A DNA stretch of 64,000 bases from Oceanobacillus jeddahensis (GCF_000750635.1 NZ_CCDM010000001.1:186001-250000), one strand, 5' to 3'. Positions 34,158 to 43,654 are shown, numbered from the stretch's first letter. Notes: generated by a model from the letters alone, not told the origin. A program made the numbers and translations.

Positions 34158-34973
34158 TTGGATATTTCCGTTTTACAAGTAATATTGATTACGATCTTCG
34201 CGGCGATTGCGGGAATGGGCAGCGTACTAGACGAATTTCAAACACATCGGCCCTTAATTGCTTGTACAGTAATTGGTTTAATTCTTGGGGATGTAACAAC
34301 CGGCATTATTTTAGGTGGAACGCTGGAATTAATCGCATTAGGTTGGATGAATATTGGAGCAGCGCAGTCACCAGATACAGCATTAGCCAGTATCATTTCT
34401 ACCATTCTGGTTGTTGTAGGTGATCAGAGTATTCAAGCAGGTATTGCGATTGCTTTACCAGTAGCAGCAGCTGGACAGGTTTTAACCATCTTTGCAAGGA
34501 CAATTACAGTTGCCTTCCAGCATGCTGCAGACAAAGCCGCAGAAAAAGTCAATTTCAGGGCTATTGATATGCTTCATTTGTCTGCTTTAGGTGTACAAGC
34601 GCTCCGGGTAGCTGTGCCATCCGTTATTGTAGCTGTACTTGTAGATGCTGCCACGGTTAACGCGATGCTAAACGCTATACCAGATGTAGTGACAGGTGGT
34701 TTGGAAGTTGCTGGTGGATTTATTGTAGTTGTTGGTTATGCCATGGTACTAAATATGATGAACGTCAAATATTTGATGCCCTTTTTCTTCTTAGGGTTTA
34801 TCGTTGCAGCTTTTACAGATTTTACATTAGTTGCATTTGGAGCAATGGGTCTGATTATAGCAATTATTTACTTACAGCTAAATCCAAGATATCAAAACAG
34901 TCCGGCAGTAGCCACATCATCAGGTGCACCTCATCGTGGGGATGATGATTTAGACGATGAATTAGATGACTAG
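34158..34973 (+). CDS. sorA: PTS sorbose-family EIIC permease
   Basis: The 271-residue membrane protein has the mannose-family IIC pattern (GTLELIALGWMNIGAAQSPDTALAS) and about seven to eight hydrophobic segments. With IID it forms the channel. It starts at TTG behind GAGGGGTG. The C-terminus ends in an acidic tail (DDDLDDELDD) like that of the IIA protein, which is unusual for the family. Confidence 0.92.
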   Translation: MDISVLQVILITIFAAIAGMGSVLDEFQTHRPLIACTVIGLILGDVTTGIILGGTLELIALGWMNIGAAQSPDTALASIISTILVVVGDQSIQAGIAIALPVAAAGQVLTIFARTITVAFQHAADKAAEKVNFRAIDMLHLSALGVQALRVAVPSVIVAVLVDAATVNAMLNAIPDVVTGGLEVAGGFIVVVGYAMVLNMMNVKYLMPFFFLGFIVAAFTDFTLVAFGAMGLIIAIIYLQLNPRYQNSPAVATSSGAPHRGDDDLDDELDD

Positions 34974-34987
34974 AGGAGGGATAAAAA

Positions 34988-35875
34988 ATGAGCGAAAGTC
35001 AAGAAACTACTAAAAGCGCAAAGGGATTAGCAGCATTTAGCCTAGCTGATTTAGATGCTAAAAAATTAACAAAGCGTGATCTAATTAATATTTTTGTTCG
35101 TTCTAATTTTCAACAGGCTTCTTTTAACTATGAACGTATTCATGGGTTGGCTTTTGGGTTTGATATGATTCCAGTTATCAAGCGAATCTATGACACGGAG
35201 GAAGAGCAAAGGGCAGCGTTACAGCGTCATTTAGTGTTTTTCAACGTAACACCTGCCATGGCTGGACCGGTAATTGGTGTTACAGCCGCTTTAGAAGAAG
35301 CGCGTTCAGATGGAAAAGATATTGATGAAGGAACCATAAATAGTATGAAGGTTGGCTTAATGGGACCTTTAGCTGGTGTTGGTGATCCCATTGTATGGGG
35401 AACATTACGACCAATCACTGCAGCATTGGGGGCTTCATTAGCGCTCGCAGGAAACATTTTAGGCCCTATTTTATTCTTCCTATCATTTAATGCAGTTCGT
35501 TTAAGTATGAAATGGTTTGGTCTTGTTTACGGTTATAAAAAAGGATTAGATATTGTTAAAGATTTAGCTGGAAATATGCTGCAGAAGCTTACAGAAGGTG
35601 CAACGATTTTGGGACTCTTTATCATGGGCGTACTCGTATCTGAATGGACCGAAATAAATGTTCCCTTAGTTGTATCGGAAACGGTCAATCAAGAAGGAGA
35701 AACCACTGTTACAACCGTACAAAGTATTTTGGATCAATTAATGCCTGGATTATTAGGGTTACTACTAACATTACTTATGATGAAACTATTGAAAAAGAAA
35801 ATCAATCCAATCTGGTTAATTTTCGGATTGTTTGGAGTAGGTATCTTAGGATACTGGTTAGGAATATTAGGATAA
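34988..35875 (+). CDS. sorM: PTS sorbose-family EIID component
   Basis: The 295-residue protein matches mannose-family IID: an N-terminal cytoplasmic region (LTKRDLINIFVRSNFQQASFN), the central GPLAGVGDPIVWGTLRPI motif and C-terminal membrane segments. It forms the permease with IIC. AGAGGAGGG lies before the ATG. Confidence 0.93.
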   Translation: MSESQETTKSAKGLAAFSLADLDAKKLTKRDLINIFVRSNFQQASFNYERIHGLAFGFDMIPVIKRIYDTEEEQRAALQRHLVFFNVTPAMAGPVIGVTAALEEARSDGKDIDEGTINSMKVGLMGPLAGVGDPIVWGTLRPITAALGASLALAGNILGPILFFLSFNAVRLSMKWFGLVYGYKKGLDIVKDLAGNMLQKLTEGATILGLFIMGVLVSEWTEINVPLVVSETVNQEGETTVTTVQSILDQLMPGLLGLLLTLLMMKLLKKKINPIWLIFGLFGVGILGYWLGILG

Positions 35876-35921
35876 ACAATATAAATAAAGGAATATTGTA
35901 AGAAGCAAGGAGTGAATAAGT

Positions 35922-37175
35922 TTGAAAACAACTGGATTGAGGTTATACGGACAAAGGGATTTACGTTTGGAAACATTTGAATTACCAGAAATAAAAGATG
36001 ATGAAATTCTTGCATCGGTTGTAACAGACAGTTTATGTATGTCTTCTTGGAAAGCAGCAAATCAAGGTGAAAATCATAAAAAAGTGCCTGATGATGTTGC
36101 TGAAAATCCTGTGTTATTAGGACATGAGTTTTGTGGAGAAATTCTGGAGGTAGGTTCTAAATGGCAAGGGAAGTATAAGAAGGGTGAAAAGTATGTTGTG
36201 CAGGCGAATTTGCAATTAAAAGATCGTCCAGACTGTCCGGGCTATACCTTCCCATATACAGGCGGAGATGCTACCTATATTATTCTAGCAAAAGAAGTGA
36301 TGGAGCAAGACTGTTTGCTTGAGTATAATGGAGAATCCTATTTTGAAGGATCGCTGATTGAACCATTATCGTGCGTGATTGGCGCATTCAAAGCAAACTA
36401 CCATTTAATTGAAGGTACGTATGATCATAAAATGGGGATAAAAAAAGACGGTAATCTTATCATCTTAGGTGGCACTGGACCAATGGGATACTTAGCAATT
36501 GATTATGCTCTGCATGGACCTGTCCAGCCGAAAAAGCTAGTTGTCACTGGAAGATCACAAGAAAAAATTGATTTAGTAGAGAAACTGTATCCAAAAGAAG
36601 AAGGCGAAAAAGCTGGTGTCGAATTGGTTTATGTGAATACAGGAGAAGAAGAAAATCCTGCTGATGCATTAAATCAATTGGTTGATGGAAATGGCTATGA
36701 TGATGTATTTGTTTTCGCTCCAGTTCAACAGCTCGTAGAACAAGGATCAGCTATCTTGGCTACAGATGGATGCTTTAACTTTTTTGCAGGTCCGCAAAAT
36801 ACGGATTTTAAAGCAGCTATTAACTTCTATGACATTCATTATCGATATACACATTATGTAGGAACCTCTGGTGGTAATACGGAGGATATGCGCGAGGCAG
36901 TAAAATTAATAGAAGCGAAAAAAGTAAATGTACAAAAAATTGTCTCTCATGTATTGGGACTAAATGACGCGAAGGAGACAACACTTCAGCTTCCAGATAT
37001 TCCAGGAGGAAAGAAGTTGATTTACACGCATAAAGATATGCCAATCAAATCATTGGATGAAATCATGAAAGATACAAGTGATCCTCTTCATGAGATTTTA
37101 AGAAAGTATGATGGTCTCTGGTCGAAAGAAGCGGAAGATTATGTGTTAGCAAATCAGAAGGAGATTCAGGTGTAG
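35922..37175 (+). CDS. sorE: L-sorbose-1-phosphate reductase, zinc-dependent MDR family
   Basis: The 417-residue protein is a medium-chain dehydrogenase/reductase with the zinc-site region LLGHEFCGEILEVG and the cofactor motif LGGTGPMGYLA. It is longer than ordinary alcohol dehydrogenases, as SorE proteins are. It should reduce L-sorbose-1-phosphate to D-glucitol-6-phosphate, which SorD then oxidises. It starts at TTG behind AAGGAGTG and is the last gene before a strong terminator. Gene order after the regulator (SDR, IIA, IIB, IIC, IID, reductase) equals enteric sorDFBAME. Confidence 0.88.
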   Translation: MKTTGLRLYGQRDLRLETFELPEIKDDEILASVVTDSLCMSSWKAANQGENHKKVPDDVAENPVLLGHEFCGEILEVGSKWQGKYKKGEKYVVQANLQLKDRPDCPGYTFPYTGGDATYIILAKEVMEQDCLLEYNGESYFEGSLIEPLSCVIGAFKANYHLIEGTYDHKMGIKKDGNLIILGGTGPMGYLAIDYALHGPVQPKKLVVTGRSQEKIDLVEKLYPKEEGEKAGVELVYVNTGEEENPADALNQLVDGNGYDDVFVFAPVQQLVEQGSAILATDGCFNFFAGPQNTDFKAAINFYDIHYRYTHYVGTSGGNTEDMREAVKLIEAKKVNVQKIVSHVLGLNDAKETTLQLPDIPGGKKLIYTHKDMPIKSLDEIMKDTSDPLHEILRKYDGLWSKEAEDYVLANQKEIQV

Positions 37176-37198
37176 GTTAAGAAGTTAATAAGAGTTTA

Positions 37199-37241
37199 AA
37201 AGAGCTGTTTGATTTTATCTTTAAATCGAACAGCTCTTTTT
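37199..37241 (+). terminator. Terminator of the sorbose operon
   Basis: A long stem joins the AAGAGCTGTT arm (37199-37210) with AACAGCTCTT, extended by GATTT/AAATC, and is followed by T5. Confidence 0.9.
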
Positions 37242-37317
37242 CATAGTAGGAAGCCAACATAGCTCGCTGAGAGTGAACAGTCATCTCGCATGCAGAATTG
37301 ATATTCAACTATTATAA

Positions 37318-37572
37318 TCACTCAAGTGTATGCATTCTTTCACCTTCTCCATATCCATCAGCTGTAGTTACTGTAATTTTTAAATTTCCAATCCCAAAGT
37401 TCCTAATATTGGTAATAAGATAGATCCTGAAGTTAAGGTCTAAATCAGCTTTATTAAGATGCACATTTAAATAAATGAGTATCTTATTACTCCCCGGATG
37501 AGCTTCTTCATTAATTTATTCAGTTTGAGTAGTTGCATTTACTAAAGTAAGTAGTAAAAAACCTTTTAGCTA
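37318..37572 (-). pseudogene. Decayed small secreted protein
   Basis: On the minus strand one frame reads a signal-peptide-like start (GFLLLTLVNATTQTE), a TAA stop at 37518-37516, and then a continuous protein piece of about 65 residues (INEEAHPGSNKILIYLNVHL onwards, ending in GYGEGERMHTLE) to TGA 37320-37318. The sense continues across one stop codon. The family is not recognised. The remaining stretch to 37919 holds scattered plus-strand pieces (for example GWIVPAYIGGITVMKF in one frame) but no intact gene. Confidence 0.45.
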
Positions 37573-37919
37573 ATTAATTATATCAAAGTGATTTGAAATA
37601 TATAGGAAATTAATTAATCCTAAAAGATTTAAACGACAGTTAGCTGGAAAGCAGAAAGTATTGAAATATAAATATCTTGGTAATATGGTTAGACAAATAA
37701 GCAGCGACTACGCAAGGTTGGATTGTACCAGCGTATATTGGTGGTATAACAGTAATGAAGTTTAACAAACAGTTTAGTAGGAGTATGGGATTTAGATTTA
37801 AATTGAAAATTTAAGATCTGATAATATCTATTCATTATTGATAGTTGTATTTCAGCGATGGTATTCAAAGGTATGTAACAAGATTAAATCAAATTAAATA
37901 TCTATATTCTTCTGCTTCA

Positions 37920-38234
37920 CTATTCTTCACTCTTTCTCTCCGCAATCAATTCCAAAAAATTAGAAAGAAGTTTCATCTCCTCATCCGTTAACTTCCGGGC
38001 ACTCTCAACTAATTTAATAAGCTCTGCTGGCAGTTCCGGAACGGATCCAAAAAATTCACTCAATGAAATATCCAATGCATTACAAATTAGAGCTAATTTA
38101 TCAAGGGAAGGAGAAGTTTTTCCACTTTCTATTTCACTTAAATAAGGCTGGGTAATGTATGCTTTTTTAGCTAGCCCAGTAACAGATATACCTTTAGCTA
38201 ATCTGAGATTTTTAATTCTTTTTCCAATTTCCAT
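37920..38234 (-). CDS. XRE family transcriptional regulator, 104 aa
   Basis: The first 62 residues are a lambda-repressor-like helix-turn-helix (IGKRIKNLRLAKGISVTGLA, then ITQPYLSEIESGKTSPSLD). About 40 residues of helical tail follow, reminiscent of SinR-like proteins (ELPAELIKLVESARKLTDEE). The ATG follows AGGAGGTGTGG. It is divergent from the GntR-led hexuronate operon with 180 bases between them. Its target is unknown. It may be an orphan regulator left between the modules. Confidence 0.85.
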   Translation of the reverse strand: MEIGKRIKNLRLAKGISVTGLAKKAYITQPYLSEIESGKTSPSLDKLALICNALDISLSEFFGSVPELPAELIKLVESARKLTDEEMKLLSNFLELIAERKSEE

Positions 38235-38323
38235 ACCACACCTCCTTATTCCATTATAAGGGCTGGAAAATAAGGATAAGCGGAGGTAAAAAGAATTATT
38301 TATAGTAAATAACTATAAAAATA

Positions 38324-38351
38324 TTGACATTATCGTTATATGCTATATTAT
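38324..38351 (+). promoter_or_regulatory. Promoter of the hexuronate operon
   Basis: TTGACA (38324-38329), a 16-base spacer and TATTAT (38346-38351). The expected start is near 38358. Confidence 0.65.
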
Positions 38352-38367
38352 AGTATTTAATAAAAAT

Positions 38368-38390
38368 TAGTATAACTACCATACTAGTAT
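38368..38390 (+). promoter_or_regulatory. Probable operator of the GntR regulator
   Basis: TAGTAT-N7-ATACTA (38368-38386) overlaps the perfect palindrome ATACTAGTAT (38381-38390). It lies just downstream of the promoter and before the gntR gene, which suggests autoregulation of the whole operon. Confidence 0.55.
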
Positions 38391-38414
38391 AAATAGAATA
38401 CGGAGGTGTTTAAT

Positions 38415-39089
38415 ATTACTATTAACCTTGATATAAAAGGTTCTACGCGAGAGTTTGCATATAATCATCTTAAGGAACAAATTATAAATTGGGATTTGAA
38501 ACCAGGTACGAAAATATCTGAAAAAGAAGTTGCTCAAATCTTAGAGGTGAGTCGTACGCCTGTCAGAGAAGCTTTTTTACAACTAGCTCAAGAGGAGCTT
38601 TTAACAATCGTTCCTCAGAGAGGGACCATTGTCTCTAAGATAGATTTGAGTTTAGTGGAGGAAGGCAGATTTGTTAGGGAACATATTGAAAAAGCGGTTG
38701 TTAGAGAAGTATGTGCAACTATTAATGAGAATCAGTTATTTCAATTAGAAACAAATCTTACTATGCAGGAGCTATGCCTGGAAAAAGGTTCACATAATCG
38801 GTTATTTCAGTTAGATGAAGAGTTTCATCAGCTATTATTTGAAATTTGTAATAAGAAAAGAACTTGGAATAATGTCAGAAGAATGAATAGTCATTTTGAC
38901 AGATTAAGAATGTTAAGACTCGTGGAAAATCATGATTTTGAAGTTGTTTTGGATCAACATAAAGAGATCTTTAAAAGCATTTCTGAAAAAAATCCAGATA
39001 AAGCAGAATCAATTATGGAAAAGCATATGAAACTTGTATTTGTAGAATGGAAAGAATTAAAGGCTAAGAACCCGGAATACTTCAATTGA
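38415..39089 (+). CDS. GntR/FadR-type regulator of hexuronate genes
   Basis: The protein has a winged helix (about residues 10-75, LKPGTKISEKEVAQILEVSRTPVREAF) and an FCD effector domain with metal-binding type His residues (DEEFHQLLF). An in-frame GTG at 38406 lies inside the GGAGGTG ribosome binding site and cannot use it. The only codon at the right distance (8 bases) is ATT at 38415, giving the N-terminus (M)TINLDIKGSTREF, so a rare AUU start is likely. It is the first gene of the hexuronate operon and probably responds to a hexuronate or a pathway intermediate. Confidence 0.85.
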   Translation: MTINLDIKGSTREFAYNHLKEQIINWDLKPGTKISEKEVAQILEVSRTPVREAFLQLAQEELLTIVPQRGTIVSKIDLSLVEEGRFVREHIEKAVVREVCATINENQLFQLETNLTMQELCLEKGSHNRLFQLDEEFHQLLFEICNKKRTWNNVRRMNSHFDRLRMLRLVENHDFEVVLDQHKEIFKSISEKNPDKAESIMEKHMKLVFVEWKELKAKNPEYFN

Positions 39090-39159
39090 TATAGTAATTC
39101 CTGGTTTAAAACTATTTGTAATCGTTATCGCAGGTTGCTGCTGGCTGGAGGTTGTTTAA

Positions 39160-40257
39160 GTGAGAATGGTATTTCGATGGTTTGGAAAAGATAATGACAG
39201 CGTTTCCTTGGAGCATATAAAACAAATCCCAGGTGTTGAGGGAGTTGTTTGGGCACTGCACGATGTTCCTGCAGGAGAGGTGTGGCCGCTGGATAAGATT
39301 AAGGAGCAAAAAGCTGAGATAGATGCTGCGGGGCTTCGCATGGATGTGGTGGAGAGTGTAAATATTCATGAAGATATAAAGCTTGGGCTGCCCTCCCGTG
39401 ATCAATATATTGAGAATTACAAAAGGACAATTGAAAACCTTGCAAAGGTTAATGTAAAAGTGATTTGTTATAATTTCATGCCTGTTTTTGATTGGATTCG
39501 CACCAATCTTTTTGAAAAATTGGAAGATGGTTCTACCGCGTTATTTTACGAAAAAAGTAAGGTTGATAACATAGATCCGTTAGAGTTAGTAAAAAAAATA
39601 TCTGCTAATCCGGATTATACAATGCCAGGGTGGGAGCCGGAAAGATTACATTCGCTTTCTAATCTATTTGAAGCGTATAAGAACGTAACAAATGATGATT
39701 TATGGAGGAATTTAGAGTATTTCTTAAATGAAATAATTCCTTTTGCCAGAGAACATGATATTAAATTGGCGATACATCCGGATGATCCGCCATGGCCAAT
39801 TATGGGATTGCCAAGAATTATTACGTCTCAAGACAATATCCGAAAGTTATTGAACTTGGTAGATGATCCGTATAATAGTATAACGCTGTGCAGCGGTGCT
39901 CTCGGAGTAAATCTTGAAAATGATATTCCGGCAATGATTAGAGAATTCAAAGATAGAATTGCTTTTGCTCATATTCGTAACGTTAAAGTTTACGAAAATG
40001 GTGATTTCATAGAGACTTCCCATCGCTCAGAAGACGGATCTCTTAATATGAACGAAATTGTTAAGGCATATTATGAAACGGATTTCAAAGGTTATGCAAG
40101 ACCAGACCATGGGAGACATATTTGGGAGGAACAATGCAGACCTGGTTACGGTCTCTATGATCGGGCTTTAGGAATTATGTATCTGTGGGGAATATGGGAT
40201 ACATTTCAACGAACAAATTTGCGCGAGAAGGCATTAAATGAATCGTTTGTAAGGTAA
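39160..40257 (+). CDS. uxuA: Mannonate dehydratase
   Basis: The 365-residue protein is a UxuA-type enzyme that dehydrates D-mannonate to 2-keto-3-deoxygluconate. Family signatures are MRMVFRWFGKDNDSV, GVVWALHDVPAGEVW, IHPDDPPWPIMGLPRI, the metal Cys region LCSGALGVN, and RPDHGRHIW. It starts at GTG behind GGAGGTTG. It follows the GntR gene by 70 bases and is in one operon with uxuB and uxaC, so the route from glucuronate to 2-keto-3-deoxygluconate is complete. Confidence 0.95.
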   Translation: MRMVFRWFGKDNDSVSLEHIKQIPGVEGVVWALHDVPAGEVWPLDKIKEQKAEIDAAGLRMDVVESVNIHEDIKLGLPSRDQYIENYKRTIENLAKVNVKVICYNFMPVFDWIRTNLFEKLEDGSTALFYEKSKVDNIDPLELVKKISANPDYTMPGWEPERLHSLSNLFEAYKNVTNDDLWRNLEYFLNEIIPFAREHDIKLAIHPDDPPWPIMGLPRIITSQDNIRKLLNLVDDPYNSITLCSGALGVNLENDIPAMIREFKDRIAFAHIRNVKVYENGDFIETSHRSEDGSLNMNEIVKAYYETDFKGYARPDHGRHIWEEQCRPGYGLYDRALGIMYLWGIWDTFQRTNLREKALNESFVR

Positions 40258-40292
40258 ATTATTTAGATAAAACAAGGAAAGGGTAGATAGAG

Positions 40293-41447
40293 ATGATTAA
40301 CGTTGCAATTATAGGTACGGGGGCAATATGTCCATCCCACATTAAAGGATATTTAGAGTTTCAAGATAAGTGTAAGATCACTGCTCTCTGCGATATTTAT
40401 CCTGAAAAAGCAGAGAATCAGGCAAAAGAATTTGAATTAGATGTAGATATATATAGTGATTATCAAGAATTACTTAAACAAGAGAATATTGACCTTGTAT
40501 CTGTTTGCACTCCACCTTACACACACGCAGATATTACAATTGAAGCTTTAAACCAAGGAAAGAATGTGATTGTAGAAAAACCTATGGCTTCATCTTTAGA
40601 GGAATGTGATGCAATGAATGAGGCTGCTAAAAAGTCTGGAAAGATCTTATCAGTTGTTGCACAAAATCGATTTACTTCTCCCATGATGAAATTAAAACAT
40701 GTTCTAGATACCAAATTAATGGGGCCCATTGTCCATACGCAAGTTGATTCTTTTTGGTGGAGAGGTCACTGTTATTATGATTTATGGTGGAGAGGTACTT
40801 GGGAAAAAGAAGGCGGTGGCTGTACATTAAACCATGCAGTTCACCACATTGATATTTTCCGTTGGATGAATGGAATGCCTTCAGAAATTACTGCAGTAAT
40901 GAGTAATGTCGCGCATGACAATGCAGAGGTAGAAGATATATCTATTGCCATTGGACGCTATGAAAATGGAAGTCTGGCACAAATTACAAGTTCTGTTGTT
41001 CATCATGGAGAAGAGCAGCAACTTGTTTTCCAAGGAAAAAATGCACGTGTATCCGTTCCATGGAAGCTAAAAGCATCTAAATCACTCGATAATGGATTCC
41101 CTGCAGAAGACGAAGAGTTGGAGAACAAATTACAAAAAGCGTATGATTCATATGAAAATCTAGCATATGAAGGACATGCCGGGCAAATAGAAGACGTATT
41201 ACAGGCTGTTGAAGGGAAAAAAGATGTATTAGTAGATGGGAATGACGGACGAGAAACTCTCGAATTGATTACGGCCATTTTCGAATCTGCAACCCTGGGA
41301 GAGACGGTGAAACTTCCTTTAGATAAAACAAGTCCATTCTATTCAAGAGCAGGAGTTATTGAGAATGCAACACATTTTTACGAGAAAAAGGCAAGTATTG
41401 AAAATTTCCAAGTAAATGAGATCACAACTGGTGGAAATTACGAGTGA
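40293..41447 (+). CDS. Gfo/Idh/MocA family oxidoreductase (first copy)
   Basis: The 384-residue protein has a Rossmann domain (VAIIGTGAICPSHIKGY, EKPMASS with the catalytic Lys) and the C-terminal alpha/beta domain (GGGCTLNHAVHHIDIFRW with the active-site His). It is an NAD(P)-dependent sugar or sugar-derivative dehydrogenase. It lies 35 bases after uxuA and 60 before a second, different member of the family. The substrate may be a modified uronate. It is not needed for the basic glucuronate route. Confidence 0.88.
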   Translation: MINVAIIGTGAICPSHIKGYLEFQDKCKITALCDIYPEKAENQAKEFELDVDIYSDYQELLKQENIDLVSVCTPPYTHADITIEALNQGKNVIVEKPMASSLEECDAMNEAAKKSGKILSVVAQNRFTSPMMKLKHVLDTKLMGPIVHTQVDSFWWRGHCYYDLWWRGTWEKEGGGCTLNHAVHHIDIFRWMNGMPSEITAVMSNVAHDNAEVEDISIAIGRYENGSLAQITSSVVHHGEEQQLVFQGKNARVSVPWKLKASKSLDNGFPAEDEELENKLQKAYDSYENLAYEGHAGQIEDVLQAVEGKKDVLVDGNDGRETLELITAIFESATLGETVKLPLDKTSPFYSRAGVIENATHFYEKKASIENFQVNEITTGGNYE

Positions 41448-41510
41448 TTATTTAAAAGTAATGCGGTTACATTTATAGAAATAATTTCATGTTAAGTGGA
41501 GGAGATAGAA

Positions 41511-42608
41511 ATGAACAAAAATGATGGAATGAATTATGCCCCACAAGGGAAACCCAATCGTGTAGTAGAAGAGGGAGAGTTCTCTTTTGCTGCAATTGGT
41601 TTAGATCATGGCCATATTTATGCAATGTGTAATGGGCTGTTGGAAGCAGGTGGAGAGCTGGTCACCGTTTATGACCCTGATCCAGAGAAAGTAAAAGCCT
41701 TTATTGAAAAATTCCCTAATACGAAAGCTGCTGATTCAGAAGAAGAGGTGTTGTCAGACCCTTCTATAAAACTCATCGCAGGTGCAAGTATTCCATCCAT
41801 GCGTTGTGATTTAGGATTAAAGGTTTTAGATCATGGAAAGCATTATTTTGTAGATAAACCTGCATTTACAACGAAAGAGCAGCTGGAAGCAGCTAAAAAG
41901 AAGACAGAAGAGACTGGCTTACGGTGGGGAATTTATTATAGTGAACGACTCCATGTAGAGGGAGCTGTCTTTGCGGGTCAGTTAATAGAAGAAGGGGCAA
42001 TTGGTCGGGTAGTACAGGTGATAGGAACAGGCCCGCACCGAGCAAGCCCATCAGCTAGACCGGAATGGTTCTTTGATCGGAACTACGTTGGAGGAATCTT
42101 ATGTGACATTGGAAGCCATCAAATTGAACAATTTCTATATTATACGGGAGCAAAGGATGCAAAAGTGCTTCATAGTAAAGTAGCTAATTACAATTTTAAG
42201 GATCATCCTAAATTTGAAGACTTTGGTGATGCTACGCTCGTTGCTGATAATGGTGCCACTTTTTACTTTCGGGTAGATTGGTTAACCCCTGATGGTTTAG
42301 GTACTTGGGGAGATGGACGTGTCACTATTTTGGGAACAGACGGTTATATTGAGGTACGTAAATATATTGATATTGCCCATAAGGATAGCGGAGATCATGT
42401 ATATTTAGTAAATCATGAAGGAGAAAAGCATTACGAGTGCCAGGGAGAAATTGGTTATCCATTTTTCGGGGAATTTATACTAGATTGTTTAAATGGAACA
42501 GAAAATGCTATGACACAAGAACATGCATTTAAAGCAGCTGAATTATGTATTGTGGCACAAAATATGGCAATACAAGTGGAGACTACAGATAGTATTACTT
42601 CAAAATAA
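41511..42608 (+). CDS. Gfo/Idh/MocA family oxidoreductase (second copy)
   Basis: This is a 365-residue member of the same superfamily, only distantly similar to its neighbour. It has an atypical cofactor loop (FAAIGLDHGHIYAMCNGLLEAG), VDKPAFTTKEQ with the catalytic Lys, and CDIGSHQIEQFLYY with the His. The first possible start (GTG 41496) is within the GGAGGAG site, so ATG 41511 is preferred. It probably acts with the first copy as a two-step oxidation and reduction (epimerisation) of an unusual uronate, which is an inference from pairing. Confidence 0.85.
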   Translation: MNKNDGMNYAPQGKPNRVVEEGEFSFAAIGLDHGHIYAMCNGLLEAGGELVTVYDPDPEKVKAFIEKFPNTKAADSEEEVLSDPSIKLIAGASIPSMRCDLGLKVLDHGKHYFVDKPAFTTKEQLEAAKKKTEETGLRWGIYYSERLHVEGAVFAGQLIEEGAIGRVVQVIGTGPHRASPSARPEWFFDRNYVGGILCDIGSHQIEQFLYYTGAKDAKVLHSKVANYNFKDHPKFEDFGDATLVADNGATFYFRVDWLTPDGLGTWGDGRVTILGTDGYIEVRKYIDIAHKDSGDHVYLVNHEGEKHYECQGEIGYPFFGEFILDCLNGTENAMTQEHAFKAAELCIVAQNMAIQVETTDSITSK

Positions 42609-42705
42609 ATATAATAAGTTAATTATAAGAATGAACAAAGATAGAAATCTCCCTTTCTCTCATATTTTGCATAAATAATAGTAAGGGGTTAGGGAGAATC
42701 AAATA

Positions 42706-43566
42706 ATGGTGGTGAGTAAGTTGTTATCAATAAATGAAAATCTAAAAGGAAAAGTAGCAGTAATTACAGGTGGAAGCGGTGTCCTTTGTAGTGCAATGGC
42801 AAGAGAATTAGGGAGACAAGGTGTTAAGGTGGCTATTTTGAACCGTAGTGTAGAGTCTGGGAAAAAGGTTGAAAAAGATATTATTGCAGCCGGCGGAGAA
42901 GCACTAGCGATTTCTTGTGATGTCCTTGATAAAAACAGTGTAGAAAATGCAGCTGCGCTAGTGGAAGAGAAGCTAGGAGATTGTGATATTTTAATTAATG
43001 GTGCAGGAGGAAATCATCCAGATGGAGTAACAGATAAAGAAACTTTTGATACCGAAGATTTAAACAAAGGTATAAAGACTTTTTTTGATATAACAACAGA
43101 AGGGTTTCAACATGTATTTAATTTAAATTTAATTGGAAGCGTTATACCTTCTCAAGTATTTGCTAAAGGAATGTTAAATAAAAAAGGTGCAACGATTATA
43201 AATATGTCTTCCATGAGTGCACCCAGCCCAATGACAAAAGTTCCTGCCTATAGTGCAGCTAAGGCTGGCATTAATAATTTTACACAATGGCTAGCTGTAC
43301 ATATGACTGATGTGGGTATACGTGTTAATGCGATTGCCCCTGGATTCTTTTTGACAGAGCAAAACAGAGCGCTATTGTTAACAGAAGAAGGAGATTTGAC
43401 AGAGCGTTCTGAAAAAATAATTTCACAAACTCCGATGGATCGGTTTGGAAAGCCGGAAGATTTATTAGGAACATTAATTTGGCTGGTTGATGAAAATATG
43501 TCTGGCTTTATCACAGGAATTACTGTACCGGTAGATGGAGGTTTTTTGGCTTATTCTGGAGTTTAA
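42706..43566 (+). CDS. uxuB: D-mannonate oxidoreductase (fructuronate reductase), SDR type
   Basis: The 286-residue short-chain dehydrogenase has [16 protein letters not shown], an [12 protein letters not shown] segment, the NMSSMSA serine and YSAAK. It is longer than typical SDRs by an insertion of about 30 residues after NGAGG, a mark of the Bacillus UxuB (YjmF) type. It reduces D-fructuronate to D-mannonate. It is in the operon between the Gfo/Idh/MocA genes and the TRAP genes. Confidence 0.9.
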   Translation: MVVSKLLSINENLKGKVAVITGGSGVLCSAMARELGRQGVKVAILNRSVESGKKVEKDIIAAGGEALAISCDVLDKNSVENAAALVEEKLGDCDILINGAGGNHPDGVTDKETFDTEDLNKGIKTFFDITTEGFQHVFNLNLIGSVIPSQVFAKGMLNKKGATIINMSSMSAPSPMTKVPAYSAAKAGINNFTQWLAVHMTDVGIRVNAIAPGFFLTEQNRALLLTEEGDLTERSEKIISQTPMDRFGKPEDLLGTLIWLVDENMSGFITGITVPVDGGFLAYSGV

Positions 43567-43654
43567 AAGCGAGAATAACGATCAGTATAATGAAAGGGAT
43601 TACAATGTTGGGGCTGCATTATACTCCAACAATGTTAGCTAAGGAGGAACGTCA

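Noticed and set aside
34136-34423. 95-codon plus-strand ORF overlapping the EIIC gene
   Set aside because: It is in another frame of sorA, whose mannose-family signatures and ribosome binding site are clear.
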